64,000 nt of DNA from Lutimonas saemankumensis (GCF_020171465.1 NZ_JAIUZR010000004.1:248001-312000); one strand, 5' to 3'. Shown: positions 47,740 to 56,452, counted from the stretch's first letter. Notes: generated from the sequence alone by a model not told the origin. Translations and numbers: made by a program.

Positions 47740-48636
47740 TTAATGCAAAAATTTATCGATCACAAAAATGATCTGTATCAAGGTTATATACAACACGCTA
47801 GAAAGCATCAACTTCCTTGCCATTTTATCGGTTTGATCTGTATGGAGTTTTACCCCATAATACAGCATAACAAGTCCCAGAAGAAAAATGAGCACCGCAG
47901 AAAATGGTAACAAATAAAGATCTCCAGTCAGCCGGAATACCGGAAAAATAGAAACGACAAGCATAAAAAGCGTGTAAATGATAACCAGCTTTGATGCTTT
48001 CTTGTTCTTTTCACCTGTTGGCATCAAATTAAATCCGGCTTTCTTGTACTCATCAAACTGAAGCCAGCCAATGGCCCAGAAATGAGGAAACTGCCAAAAA
48101 AACTGAATCATAAAAAGAATTCCCGGTTCAATACCAAACTTGTCGGTTGCTGCCACCCAGCCCAGCATAAAAGGAATCGCCCCCGGAATTGCCCCAACAA
48201 ATACAGAAAGAGGTGTGACCGGTTTCAAGGGTGTATAGGCACTGGTATATAAGAAAATTGAAACCGCCCCGAAAAGCGCCGTTTTCTGATTTATTGAGTA
48301 AAGAATCACTAAACCAGACAAGGTCAATAACACGGCAATGATCATGGCAACATTAACAGATATCCTCCCTGCAGGAATCGGACGGTCCATGGTCCTTTTC
48401 ATCACGGCATCCGGCCCTCGTTCGATGATCTGATTGAAGGCATTCGAAGCTCCAACCATACAATAGCCTCCAATTGACAACAAAAGAACGATTTGATAAT
48501 CTATTACTTCGGCGGCAAGTAAGTAACCCGCAATGGATGAAAAGACGACACTTAGCGATAAACCAAATTTTGTCAATTGCTTAATATCATCAAAATAATT
48601 ATGTCGAATCACTGCCGTCTCCACCTTGTTAATCAC
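47740..48636 (-). CDS. ctaB: Protoheme IX farnesyltransferase
   Basis: Makes heme O from heme B for the oxidase. The 298-residue UbiA-fold membrane protein has NAFNQIIERGPDAVMKRTMDRPIPAGRI (NxxxDxxxD-like metal motif region), YTPLKPVTPLSVFVGAIPGAIPFMLGW, and FFWQFPHFWAIGWL with the heme-contact histidines. The start is a GTG at 48636; no nearer ATG fits. It is first in the oxidase operon and diverges from the tRNA transcript. Confidence 0.95.
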   Translation of the reverse strand: MINKVETAVIRHNYFDDIKQLTKFGLSLSVVFSSIAGYLLAAEVIDYQIVLLLSIGGYCMVGASNAFNQIIERGPDAVMKRTMDRPIPAGRISVNVAMIIAVLLTLSGLVILYSINQKTALFGAVSIFLYTSAYTPLKPVTPLSVFVGAIPGAIPFMLGWVAATDKFGIEPGILFMIQFFWQFPHFWAIGWLQFDEYKKAGFNLMPTGEKNKKASKLVIIYTLFMLVVSIFPVFRLTGDLYLLPFSAVLIFLLGLVMLYYGVKLHTDQTDKMARKLMLSSVLYITLIQIIFVIDKFLH

Positions 48637-48718
48637 CTGTTCTTAAAATCGCTGCAAATATATCCATTAATTGAGATTAACCATATAAAAAAAACTGAAA
48701 AATATGATCGAAAATCCT

Positions 48719-48747
48719 TTGGGATTTATGAAAATGTTTTAAATTTG
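48719..48747 (+). promoter_or_regulatory. tRNA-Gly/tRNA-Leu promoter
   Basis: TTG (48719-48721), 18 nt, TAAATTTG (48740-48747): both elements match. The leader then forms CCTAAG...CTTAGG around a GAAAG/CTTTC inner stem before the first tRNA. Confidence 0.68.
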
Positions 48748-48830
48748 CGCCTCCTAAGCAGAAAGAGGTGTTTCTTTCGTTCTTAGGTTCAGATGATAGA
48801 CATCGATTTGTTCATTGAATAAAAATTTAT

Positions 48831-48902
48831 GCGAAAGTAGCTCAGGGGTAGAGCATCACCTTGCCAAGGTGAGGGTCGCGGGTTCAAATCCCGTCTTTCG
48901 CT
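48831..48902 (+). tRNA. tRNA-Gly (GCC)
   Basis: A full cloverleaf: acceptor GCGAAAG/CTTTCGC, D arm GCTC...GAGC, anticodon stem TCACC/GGTGA with loop TTGCCAA (anticodon GCC), and T arm GCGGG-TTCAAAT-CCCGT. The CCA end is not encoded. Confidence 0.97.
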
Positions 48903-48928
48903 CTGCATTACTAAAACCAAAAACACAG

Positions 48929-49014
48929 GCTCGGATGGTGGAATTGGTAGACACGTTGGACTTAAAATCCAATGGACAGTAATGTCCGTGCGGGTTCAAG
49001 TCCCGCTCCGAGTA
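48929..49014 (+). tRNA. tRNA-Leu (TAA)
   Basis: A class II tRNA with long variable arm: acceptor GCTCGGA/TCCGAGT, anticodon stem TTGGA/TCCAA with loop CTTAAAA (anticodon TAA), variable arm GGACAGTAATGTCC, and T arm GCGGG-TTCAAGT-CCCGC. CCA is not encoded. The 3' end starts the accessory stretch 49-52.7 kb. Confidence 0.97.
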
Positions 49015-49020
49015 CAGAGA

Positions 49021-49064
49021 AAAACCTTAACAAACTATTTTATAGTAAGTTAAGGTTTTCTTGT
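49021..49064 (+). terminator. tRNA operon terminator
   Basis: AAAACCTTAAC pairs perfectly with GTTAAGGTTTT 17 nt later, followed by CTTGTTTT. It lies 6 bp after tRNA-Leu. Confidence 0.8.
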
Positions 49065-49500
49065 TTTATATCGAGTCAGTATTTAGTCAGTAACTTCCAT
49101 TTATTCTTTAGTTTTTTCTTATTGTTAAATGATATTGATCATTTCTTTCAATTTCATAAAGGACTAGTTTTGATGAAAATCTTTGATTATGCGAATAAGA
49201 CATCTTCGAATAGCTTCAAAATTGCCTCTTTTAAACAGCTTGATTGATTCTACCACTCCATTTAACCTCGAAGCACTGCCAAAAGGAATAGCACAAAGGT
49301 TCGATGTTGTAAATAATTTATATTGTGAAAGGACGAACCTAATAGAACCAAACAGGCATTCAAGGGATTTTTGGCACAATGATTATACGATTAGAGTAGA
49401 TTTGGTCGAAAGCTTGACCGCAAAGTATTCTGTATAAATCACCCTTCAAAATTACTAAGAAGGTACTGTTGGTGTTGATAAGGTTTGTACCATTTTGAAA
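49065..49500. other. Intergenic stretch after tRNA-Leu, no convincing gene
   Basis: A direct repeat AGTCAGTA occurs at 49074-49081 and 49085-49092. Two overlapping ORFs on opposite strands (49183-49437 plus, 49164-49379 minus, both under 90 codons) show no recognisable family or promoter. The stretch could be decayed DNA from an integration event beside the tRNA, but no integrase or duplicated tRNA end is visible. Confidence 0.4.
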
Positions 49501-49530
49501 GAAAAACCCCTACTGGTGTGTAAGGGGTTA
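49501..49530 (-). terminator. Terminator of the LRR lipoprotein gene
   Basis: AACCCCTTACA and TGGTG loop close with TAGGGGTT, followed on the minus strand by a short T run, 25 bp after the stop. A near copy ends the next gene (50599-50621). Confidence 0.7.
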
Positions 49531-49554
49531 AAACAAATCTATTTTAATTATTAT

Positions 49555-50430
49555 TTAGTAACCGCAGTCTGTTGAGTAAACTCCCGAATACGGAATTACC
49601 CAATTATTCTCTGACCATTCAGGGTCATCAACCTCCATACAATCTAATCCAACCATACCAACCGAATAAAAAGTAAGATTCCTATTATTACCATTCCTCA
49701 AATTCAATGCAAGAATTGATCCAGTAGTTATACTTAAAGTGGATAGGAGAATATTCTTGGACAAATCCAATTCTAAGTATGTGTAAGAATCAGTTTCAAA
49801 CCTTTCTAAAAGGATATTTTTTGTTAAATCAATATCCATTTGTAATTCACTACCACAGGATCCAAATCCTTCAACAATTGAAACACTCTTTAATTTAAGG
49901 TTATTACTTAAATCTAATGATGTAAAATATCCCCCACCAAGATACAGCTCTTCTAAATTTATGTTAGCACTCAAGTCAATTGTGTCAATTGGATTACATC
50001 CAATTGATAACTTTCTTAGAGCAATAAAGTCCTCTATACCGGTTAAATCATATAAATACCAACTTGGACCAGGCCCTGGTGGAAAATCCCCAGTTGGAAA
50101 CCATAATTCTTCCAAGTTATGTATATTCATAGTTAAGACATAATCATCTAATTCAACATCTAACCCCATTGCGATCAATCTTCTTTCAAACGTATCATCG
50201 GGAACATAGGTCTTTCTGTCACATCCTCCTTCAAAATCTCCGTGTGCTAAATGAGCTTTCAGAGCGTTTTGATTGACAGAGATAGTTTTCCATGATCTAG
50301 TAGCTTCATCATAGTGGCATACATCCACTTTAGGGGCTTTCTTATCGGCAGTAGAGTCGATAATTGTAGTGTCTTCGTCGCAAGAATTGATTACGAATAG
50401 CGTTAATAAGAGTACAAAAAGTTTCTTCAT
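49555..50430 (-). CDS. Leucine-rich-repeat-like lipoprotein
   Basis: A 291-residue lipoprotein (signal ending FVINSC). Residues about 36-70 carry KVDVCHYDEATRSWKTISVN and ALKAHLAHGDFEGGC, a cysteine-containing module with AHLAHGD that recurs in Bacteroidota secreted proteins. Residues about 105-260 form degenerate leucine-rich repeats of the LTGIEDFIALRKLSIG / NLEELYLGGG type. A surface recognition role is plausible but unproven. First of three minus-strand genes that share the palindrome YACCC-N6-GGGTR upstream. No transposase or phage gene is nearby. Confidence 0.72.
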   Translation of the reverse strand: MKKLFVLLLTLFVINSCDEDTTIIDSTADKKAPKVDVCHYDEATRSWKTISVNQNALKAHLAHGDFEGGCDRKTYVPDDTFERRLIAMGLDVELDDYVLTMNIHNLEELWFPTGDFPPGPGPSWYLYDLTGIEDFIALRKLSIGCNPIDTIDLSANINLEELYLGGGYFTSLDLSNNLKLKSVSIVEGFGSCGSELQMDIDLTKNILLERFETDSYTYLELDLSKNILLSTLSITTGSILALNLRNGNNRNLTFYSVGMVGLDCMEVDDPEWSENNWVIPYSGVYSTDCGY

Positions 50431-50524
50431 GATTCATAAATTTTAAATTAGACTAAAATTAATTCCATGAAAAATGCTATTAAATGATTTAGGTCAATTA
50501 TATAATTGATTATCATCATTTTAA

Positions 50525-50540
50525 TACCCATGTGAGGGTA
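50525..50540. promoter_or_regulatory. Island palindrome P1
   Basis: TACCCATGTGAGGGTA, with 5-bp perfect arms, 95 bp upstream of the LRR lipoprotein ATG. Same class as P2 and P3. Confidence 0.55.
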
Positions 50541-50598
50541 TCTTAAAAGCTCAAACATACACCCGTGAGAATATCCGCCTGGCTTAAATGAAAGGACA

Positions 50599-50621
50599 AC
50601 CCCTACTAGTATGTAAGGGGT
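50599..50621 (-). terminator. Terminator of the gene 50646-51134
   Basis: ACCCCTTAC and GTAGGGGT form the stem, 25 bp after the stop codon. Sequence and distance match the terminator at 49501-49530. Confidence 0.6.
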
Positions 50622-50645
50622 AATTTTGAATTGATTTTGAGTAAT

Positions 50646-51134
50646 TTAGAAATCAGAATTTGCTTTCTGTTGTTCCTCTTTTTGATTTATTTTATCAAGT
50701 TCAGTATTTACGAGATATAACTTCATTTCAGTTGGGGGCTCCATATATTCATTGCTATCCACAATAATTGTATACTGAACTCCTTCTTTAGTCGCTCTTA
50801 GGTAGTAATCATCATCAGAGTATGAATTTTTAGCCCTCCTTTTGAATTTTATTCCATATTTTTTTTCTAACCCATTTTTCAATCTAGTAACATCTGAGTT
50901 ATAAACCCTCCTAAGTGTCTCTCCATCTTCAGAAGGAACGAAAAATATCATATATGCTCTGCCATCATTAATTTGACTGACCATAATCGCTCCATCGATT
51001 CCTCCAACAGTTGTCATATTTACTTCTTCACCTTCATATGGTTGCCCTAATTGGAACCCTTTTAATTCAACTTGAGCGACCGACACGGATGAGATTGAAA
51101 GTAAAAAAAATAGAATAGACAATGCTTTTTTCAT
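50646..51134 (-). CDS. Exported protein of unknown function
   Basis: A 162-residue protein with a signal peptide (MKKALSILFFLLSISSVSVA). The mature part begins QVELKGFQLGQPYEG and is rich in acidic and aromatic residues. KNGLEKKYGIKFKRRAKNSYSDDDYYLRATKEG is its most charged stretch, and it ends in a Gln/Lys-rich tail. I do not recognise a family. It resembles small periplasmic proteins that begin with a GF-LG motif. P2 lies 134 bp upstream. Confidence 0.62.
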   Translation of the reverse strand: MKKALSILFFLLSISSVSVAQVELKGFQLGQPYEGEEVNMTTVGGIDGAIMVSQINDGRAYMIFFVPSEDGETLRRVYNSDVTRLKNGLEKKYGIKFKRRAKNSYSDDDYYLRATKEGVQYTIIVDSNEYMEPPTEMKLYLVNTELDKINQKEEQQKANSDF

Positions 51135-51471
51135 GATTTACAATTTTGATTAATGCAACAATGATATCTGAAATAGATAAATTTTCTTTACGGCTTACCG
51201 TAAGCACTTATAAACTTATAACCAAATTAGGTGGTAGATTGTGATAAATGTCATTATATCAGCAATATACCCTGATGAGGGTACTTAAATTCTCAACTGA
51301 TATAAATATTTTCGATTTGCGTATGGGAGATTAAAAATTGGGGGAATTACCATCTCAAACATGCACACACAGCCTTCCGATTTGGACTTATACAGACTTT
51401 TAGCAACTCCGGATAGTTTGGTGCCGAAATGAAAAAATAAGCCTAAATTATCTTGATTGGCAGACTCGCGA
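51135..51471. other. 337-bp non-coding stretch in the island
   Basis: It holds P2 and the presumed promoter of gene 50646-51134 on the left. To the right (51290-51471) I see no ORF, hairpin or repeat, only AT-rich sequence. Confidence 0.5.
51268..51283. promoter_or_regulatory. Island palindrome P2
   Basis: TACCCTGATGAGGGTA, 134 bp upstream of the ATG at 51134. On the minus strand it is followed after 17 nt by CATTTATCACAATC, which is nearly repeated after P3. Confidence 0.6.
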
Positions 51472-51828
51472 TTACCTCTTATCTTTGTCTTTCAATTTGG
51501 ATTTAGCATAATCCTTTAATCGTTTGTTGATGATCCTATTTCTATGATTGCGAAATTCATTGATTATAGTAGATCCTTTCAGACCGGTTAGTCCATAGGT
51601 ACAGACTTCCGTTAACCAATAATTAAATAATAACACGTCATACTCCTGTTTAGGATTCTTTACCCATTTCTCGAAATCAATATACCTTGAGAAAAACTTC
51701 ATGACAAACCGGGCATCGAATCTTTGTCTTTGAAAAAATTCATTGTTATACTCCTGTAACTTATCTTTCGGCACATAATCATATACGCCTTTAAATAAAA
51801 CAATTGCAATTTTTTTGATTGTAGGCAT
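51472..51828 (-). CDS. Small basic protein of unknown function
   Basis: A 118-residue cytoplasmic protein without signal peptide or TM helix. It is rich in aromatic and basic residues: FFQRQRFDARFVMKFFSRYIDF and a C-terminal lysine-rich RLKDYAKSKLKDKDKR. YDVLLFNYWLTEVCTYGLTG is the hydrophobic core. I do not recognise a family. The helix-rich basic character could fit nucleic-acid binding, which is speculation. P3 lies 89 bp upstream. Confidence 0.5.
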   Translation of the reverse strand: MPTIKKIAIVLFKGVYDYVPKDKLQEYNNEFFQRQRFDARFVMKFFSRYIDFEKWVKNPKQEYDVLLFNYWLTEVCTYGLTGLKGSTIINEFRNHRNRIINKRLKDYAKSKLKDKDKR

Positions 51829-51916
51829 GTAATTTATTGCTGATGAAGATGACCCTTAAAATTAGAGAATCATCCGAATTTTATCCAGGATTGTTGATAA
51901 ATGGTTTGATTTCATA

Positions 51917-51932
51917 CACCCTGTAGAGGGTG
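51917..51932. promoter_or_regulatory. Island palindrome P3
   Basis: CACCCTGTAGAGGGTG, 89 bp upstream of the ATG at 51828. On the minus strand it is followed after 13 nt by CATTTATCAACAATC, nearly the same as after P2. Confidence 0.55.
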
Positions 51933-51984
51933 TTTTTTACAGAAAATGATATTTATCACAGCTTCTTCCAAATAATTCTAGAAA

Positions 51985-52629
51985 TTAACTCAAGGTGTTT
52001 CTTATCTTTTGATCAAGTTGATTGATGAGATTATTCTCGATATAGACCAAAACTTTGTTCGACAGATCGATCAATTTTATAAAGGAAAGATTGTGTGCTG
52101 CCAGTGCTATAATCGATAATAAACTTATTCCAAAGCCCTTGATGATAAGTTCACTTTCAATCTCAGGAAAAAAGAAAATACTGACAAAAAAAGCAATGGA
52201 GCAGAATAGACTCAAAATTCCAAGATCTGCAAGGGAAGTCCAGATGATCTCATTAATATTCCCCTTGACCTCTTTGCCCCTCAATGCATCGTTTTCATTG
52301 ATCAATTCAAAGAAAATATTCATGAGCCTGTCCTCTGAAAAAAGATATTGTTTCTGCTCATCAGTCACTTTGGATGTATATAGACTGAACAGCGTAGTCT
52401 TAATTAACAACTCTATCTTTCTCTTTTTGTAGTTCGTTACTACCGTCCTCAATCTGGAAAAATTATAGAGAACTGTAATCACGAGAGCAATTAGGAGAGG
52501 TATCCCATAATTCAAGAAGTTAGAATCAACCGAAAATCCATGGATCGAGTTCAGGTAGTATGAGGCCAAAATATATGCTATTAAACCCGGAATCAAGTAC
52601 ATAAGGGTTTTTGAAAAGTTTGATTTCAT
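51985..52629 (-). CDS. Predicted four-span membrane protein, unknown function
   Basis: A 214-residue protein. Hydrophobic segments lie near residues 8-25 (LMYLIPGLIAYILASYYL), 40-58 (GIPLLIALVITVLYNF), 133-152 (LGILSLFCSIAFFVSIFFF) and 160-180. Between them is a basic stretch VVTNYKKRKIELLI. No enzymatic motif is seen. It ends the hypothetical-gene stretch on the minus strand and has no palindrome of the P1-P3 class upstream. It may be co-regulated, but nothing shows this. Confidence 0.6.
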   Translation of the reverse strand: MKSNFSKTLMYLIPGLIAYILASYYLNSIHGFSVDSNFLNYGIPLLIALVITVLYNFSRLRTVVTNYKKRKIELLIKTTLFSLYTSKVTDEQKQYLFSEDRLMNIFFELINENDALRGKEVKGNINEIIWTSLADLGILSLFCSIAFFVSIFFFPEIESELIIKGFGISLLSIIALAAHNLSFIKLIDLSNKVLVYIENNLINQLDQKIRNTLS

Positions 52630-52841
52630 GATTCTAATTTCTCCTTTTTAAACTGGTTATCAAGCCTCCATAAACAGAAATATGTCATTCGGACGCAATG
52701 CTTTTTACAAATCTAAATGAATTTATCGTTTTTCACAATCCTAATTCAAAAGGCACATTTACTGCATGAGAAATTAAAACTGATCCTCTTAAGAATTCCT
52801 TTAGAAATGGGTTTTAAGTTTACACTAAAATTAAAAATGCT

Positions 52842-53681
52842 ATGAATAAAAATATATTTATGGTCGCAATATGTCTATTTGCGATTTTGGGCCTTCACAG
52901 TTGTAGTGATGATAATCCCGAAAATACTTCGAGAGTTCAGTTAAAGTTAATAGATGCCCCTGGTGATTACCAAGAGGTGAATGTAGAAATCATTGATGTT
53001 CTTTACAACAGTACAGAAGACGATGAAGGATGGAAAAGTATTACGGAGGATGATTTTTCTCCCATTATAGTAGATCTGACTGAACTCATTGCGGGGAACG
53101 AACTCCTGTTATCCGATGTCATCATTCCTTCAGGGATGCTGCAACAAATCAGACTGGTACTTGGTGATAATAACACACTCGTCGTAGAAGGAGAGGCAAA
53201 TCCCATAAATCTGGACACCCCAAGCGGACAACAATCAGGATTAAAGCTAAAAACAAATACTGAATTGGAACCGGGATACTCATACACATTCATTCTGGAT
53301 TGGGATGTTCAAAAATCGGTTGTAAAAGCCGGAAACTCCGGAAAGTACAATTTGAAACCCGTGATTAGAGTAAATACAGAAGTAAATTCAGGGTCTATTA
53401 GAGGGAAGGTAGTAGGGAAACCAATTGAAGGTGACAATCTTGTTGATGCGATACCAATAGAAGGAGCCTCTGTGACTGTTTACACTATGGATAATGTTGA
53501 AATAACTGAAACAGCTACCAATTCAGAAGGCAATTTTATAGTGAGAGGTCTTGACCCCGGAGAATATAAAATTAAAATTGAGGATTTCAACTACATTATT
53601 TATGAATCTCAAACCATTGAGGTAGTTGCAGGAGAAACCACTGACACAGGAACCATAGAATTAATGGTTCCGGTTTCCTGA
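52842..53681 (+). CDS. DUF4382 lipoprotein with carboxypeptidase-like regulatory domain
   Basis: A 279-residue lipoprotein (signal ending LGLHSC). Residues about 28-175 are a DUF4382 domain: VQLKLIDAPGDYQEVNVEI, then ILDWDVQKSVVKAGNSGKYNLKPVIRV. Residues about 185-275 are a carboxypeptidase regulatory-like beta-sandwich (VTVYTMDNVEITETATNSEG, FIVRGLDPGEYKIKI). Such proteins sit in the outer membrane of Bacteroidota; DUF4382 proteins have no assigned activity. It is a single gene on the plus strand after the island. Confidence 0.82.
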   Translation: MNKNIFMVAICLFAILGLHSCSDDNPENTSRVQLKLIDAPGDYQEVNVEIIDVLYNSTEDDEGWKSITEDDFSPIIVDLTELIAGNELLLSDVIIPSGMLQQIRLVLGDNNTLVVEGEANPINLDTPSGQQSGLKLKTNTELEPGYSYTFILDWDVQKSVVKAGNSGKYNLKPVIRVNTEVNSGSIRGKVVGKPIEGDNLVDAIPIEGASVTVYTMDNVEITETATNSEGNFIVRGLDPGEYKIKIEDFNYIIYESQTIEVVAGETTDTGTIELMVPVS

Positions 53682-53715
53682 TTGAGAAATATTCATCCAA
53701 ATTTCTCAAGGATCT

Positions 53716-54582
53716 CTATTTAAGAGGCTTAATATCCACGGTCAAATCTTCTCCCACCATGATGCAATGATTCTCAGGTACTGCCGTCCAGTGTTCTTTT
53801 TTTTCTGTCAGAACCTCTGAAGAGATCAAAATTGCCCTTTCCTTTGGCTCAATTGATTTAAACTTTAGAAATCCTTCCCCACAGGTATAGCATTCTGCAT
53901 TACTGGCTATATGCAGAGATCTGGTCTCTAATTCAGGGTTCGTACTGTAACGTGTAGCGATCATTGCCTTACCATTGGTTAATACAAGGTTGTATAAGGA
54001 AGGCCCCTCAACACCAACTTCTTTTTTCATGTCTTCAATTTCGCTAAAGGTCTCAGAAAGACATGCAGATAAATCATCAAAAGACAATTCGTCTTTATTT
54101 TTTCTCCATTCTCCGGTAATGGTCATAAACAAAGCAAAAATATATTGGGTGTCCGTCTGCCCCTGAATCCACTCAAAAGATTCTTCATCAAGACGATTGA
54201 TCAGCTTTCTTTTAATTTTACCGAATTCAGGTATCCCTCCGTTTTGCATCATTAAAAATTCCTTGTATTGGAAAGGATGGCTGTTCTCAATAGAAACACT
54301 ACCCTGGGTTGCGGCCCTTATATGGGCCAAAAGACAGTTTGTCTTTATCATTGAAGCATTATAAGACAGATTCTCATCATTCCAGGCCGGGCGAATCGAC
54401 CTGAACAATGCCGGCTCCTTCCTTCTAAAATGGTTGTACCATCCTATTCCAAAGCCATCTCCATTTACCGTCACTTCCGACTCCAAAGCGTGATAACTTT
54501 GCTTCATCAAAGAATTTTTCGGCTTGAGAAGCAACTCATCTGCAAAAATTGGTTTACCTAGGTAAGCTATGAATCTACACAT
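53716..54582 (-). CDS. Class II glutamine amidotransferase (YafJ/EgtC-like)
   Basis: A 288-residue Ntn-hydrolase starting MCRFIAYLGKPI, so Cys2 becomes the N-terminal nucleophile after Met removal. NGDGFGIGWY, LLAHIRAATQG and SHPFQYKEFLMMQNGGI are the conserved active-site loops of the GATase_4 family. There is no synthetase domain, so the acceptor of ammonia, if any, is unknown; relatives include YafJ and the ergothioneine enzyme EgtC. Without other egt genes nearby, EgtC is not supported. Confidence 0.85.
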   Translation of the reverse strand: MCRFIAYLGKPIFADELLLKPKNSLMKQSYHALESEVTVNGDGFGIGWYNHFRRKEPALFRSIRPAWNDENLSYNASMIKTNCLLAHIRAATQGSVSIENSHPFQYKEFLMMQNGGIPEFGKIKRKLINRLDEESFEWIQGQTDTQYIFALFMTITGEWRKNKDELSFDDLSACLSETFSEIEDMKKEVGVEGPSLYNLVLTNGKAMIATRYSTNPELETRSLHIASNAECYTCGEGFLKFKSIEPKERAILISSEVLTEKKEHWTAVPENHCIMVGEDLTVDIKPLK

Positions 54583-54844
54583 AAATATATCCCTTATAAA
54601 TCTAACATTATCTACTCTTAAAGTTAGTGATTTATATTATTCCAGTACTTAAATTCTCTGATGAATTCAGCAAAAAAATGTATTCAATTCAATAAAATAG
54701 TTTCACAATATAACTCAGTTCAACACCGTGATCAATCGCTTCGAAAAAGATTATTGGCTCTCCGTTAAAAAATATGTGTTATTCATCCCTTATGGTTTGT
54801 GGTTTTGAATTCTCTATTCTATCTTGAAGACAATTAACCACGAA

Positions 54845-55561
54845 ATGACACATTGGATAATCATTTTGAATTATTTATTAATTCAAAACAGCTCAGACCT
54901 CAGACCCAATAATGACATGGCGATACTAAAATCTGAATCCCTCACCGAATTGGTAACTATTGGTCTATTGTCAATAACGACATTGCTTGTAGTTCTGACA
55001 CCGCTATTCATCATTTATTTATGGATGGTATATTCTAAAATTTACGTCAATAAATATCGTAGAATTTTCAGCCTGAAAAAATGGATTACACGTAAAAGTA
55101 ATCTTGACATCCGGAAATTAGATGATAAATTTCTGGCTTCATACAGAAAGGAATATTCACTGATGGTAGGATTTGGAATTTCATTCATTGCATATGTTTT
55201 GTCCTCACTCCGCTTTATTCATTTGAAATTTGAAACCTTGGGGCAAGGCATAAAAGAATATTTTAAATTTCCTTTTGTCGTAATTGATGAATTAGGGTTT
55301 GTTGAAACTCCGGCTGACTCTGTGCTGAATTTCGAAGAATTCTGGAGTCATATGCTACTCATCGTGGTGATCACCGGACTATTTTTTCTTACCGGTTATT
55401 TGATCGGCTCAATGATCGTGGATTATCGATTAAATAATTTGAGAAATAAATCCGATAAAAACTTAAAACAGATCAAACTGGTCCAGGATAGTTTTGAATT
55501 AATTTCATGGAAAAAAGAGCAGGCCGTTAAGCCTGAACTCGAAGAGGCAGATTATTTTTAG
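54845..55561 (+). CDS. Membrane protein of unknown function
   Basis: A 238-residue protein from the ATG at 54845; an in-frame TTG 21 bp upstream is a weaker start. Three hydrophobic segments: LVTIGLLSITTLLVVLTPLFIIYLWM, SLMVGFGISFIAYVLSSL and LLIVVITGLFFLTGYLIGSM. Between the first two lies a basic cytoplasmic loop KYRRIFSLKKWITRKSN. The C-terminus is charged. No family was recognised. Confidence 0.62.
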   Translation: MTHWIIILNYLLIQNSSDLRPNNDMAILKSESLTELVTIGLLSITTLLVVLTPLFIIYLWMVYSKIYVNKYRRIFSLKKWITRKSNLDIRKLDDKFLASYRKEYSLMVGFGISFIAYVLSSLRFIHLKFETLGQGIKEYFKFPFVVIDELGFVETPADSVLNFEEFWSHMLLIVVITGLFFLTGYLIGSMIVDYRLNNLRNKSDKNLKQIKLVQDSFELISWKKEQAVKPELEEADYF

Positions 55562-55582
55562 GCCCTGATTTATTGAAATCAC

Positions 55583-56452
55583 CTACTCCACATTTATTCT
55601 CGCATCCAGCCCAAAAGTTTCCTTCACCGCATCATACCAATCATCATCATTCTGAGCGTTCCAGTCTACCCATTGCTCGTCGGTCATACCCTTCCTCCAG
55701 TCAAGGAATGGCTGAGCATCCGGACCAACAGGATATCTTAGCGTCCAAGATTCACTCTCTGCAACACTTAAGATGGTATCAGCCACCATTATCGGGGAAG
55801 TTGGATTTTCAAGTGAAGCAGCAAACATACCTCCAAACCTGAAAGACTGAGGATAGTTAGAATTAGGTTCTCCATGTCTTATATCTCTGGCCATATCAGT
55901 GTTAATGATCCCGGGCTCGATAATTCCAACTCTGATATTGAACGATTTTACTTCCTGAGCAAGGGCTTCACTAAAGGCTTCAACTGCAAATTTGGACGCT
56001 GCATAAGGAGCAAGTGGAGAACTTGAAATTCTTCCTGCAACCGATGCAATATTGATAATGCATCCTTTTTTTGCTTCTCTCATTTTGGGCAAGACAGCTT
56101 TGACGCAACGTACAATTCCGAAATAATTGGTTTCCATAACTTCCTTAAAAACCGAAATATCCATTTCTTCAATTGCACCGTGGCGCTCAATGCCTGCATT
56201 GTTTACAAGTACGTCAACCGATCCGCTGTCTTGATAAATCTTGCTGATGCATTCATTTACAGAATCATCGGAATCAACGTCCATTTTCATCACAACTATT
56301 CCAAACTTATCGTTTAACATTCTTTCCTTTAACTGAATTGCATGATCTGGATTTCTCATAGTTGCAAATACCTTATATCCCGCTTTTGCAAAAACTAAAG
56401 AGGTTTCCAGTCCAATTCCCCTGTTTGCTCCTGTAATCAATACTGTCTTCAT
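55583..56452 (-). CDS. Short-chain dehydrogenase/reductase
   Basis: A 289-residue classical SDR. TGANRGIGLETS is the cofactor loop, VNNAGIERHG the NNAG motif, Ser lies in NIASVAGRISSSP, and YAASKFAVEAFSEALAQE has the Tyr-Lys pair. The ATMRNPDHAIQLKE segment suggests NADP preference. The C-terminal 60 residues are longer than usual. It converges with the preceding membrane protein gene with 21 bp between. The substrate is unknown. Confidence 0.87.
   Translation of the reverse strand: MKTVLITGANRGIGLETSLVFAKAGYKVFATMRNPDHAIQLKERMLNDKFGIVVMKMDVDSDDSVNECISKIYQDSGSVDVLVNNAGIERHGAIEEMDISVFKEVMETNYFGIVRCVKAVLPKMREAKKGCIINIASVAGRISSSPLAPYAASKFAVEAFSEALAQEVKSFNIRVGIIEPGIINTDMARDIRHGEPNSNYPQSFRFGGMFAASLENPTSPIMVADTILSVAESESWTLRYPVGPDAQPFLDWRKGMTDEQWVDWNAQNDDDWYDAVKETFGLDARINVE

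Noticed and set aside
49164-49437. Two overlapping ORFs on opposite strands after tRNA-Leu
   Set aside because: Both are short, have no promoter, no recognised family, and each is the shadow of the other; kept only as a possible remnant.
49015-52640. Integrative element with att sites at tRNA-Leu
   Set aside because: I found no repeat of the tRNA-Leu 3' end and no integrase or transposase; only the location is suggestive.
53716-54582. EgtC assignment for the class II amidotransferase
   Set aside because: The fold fits, but no other ergothioneine genes are nearby and YafJ-like proteins look the same.
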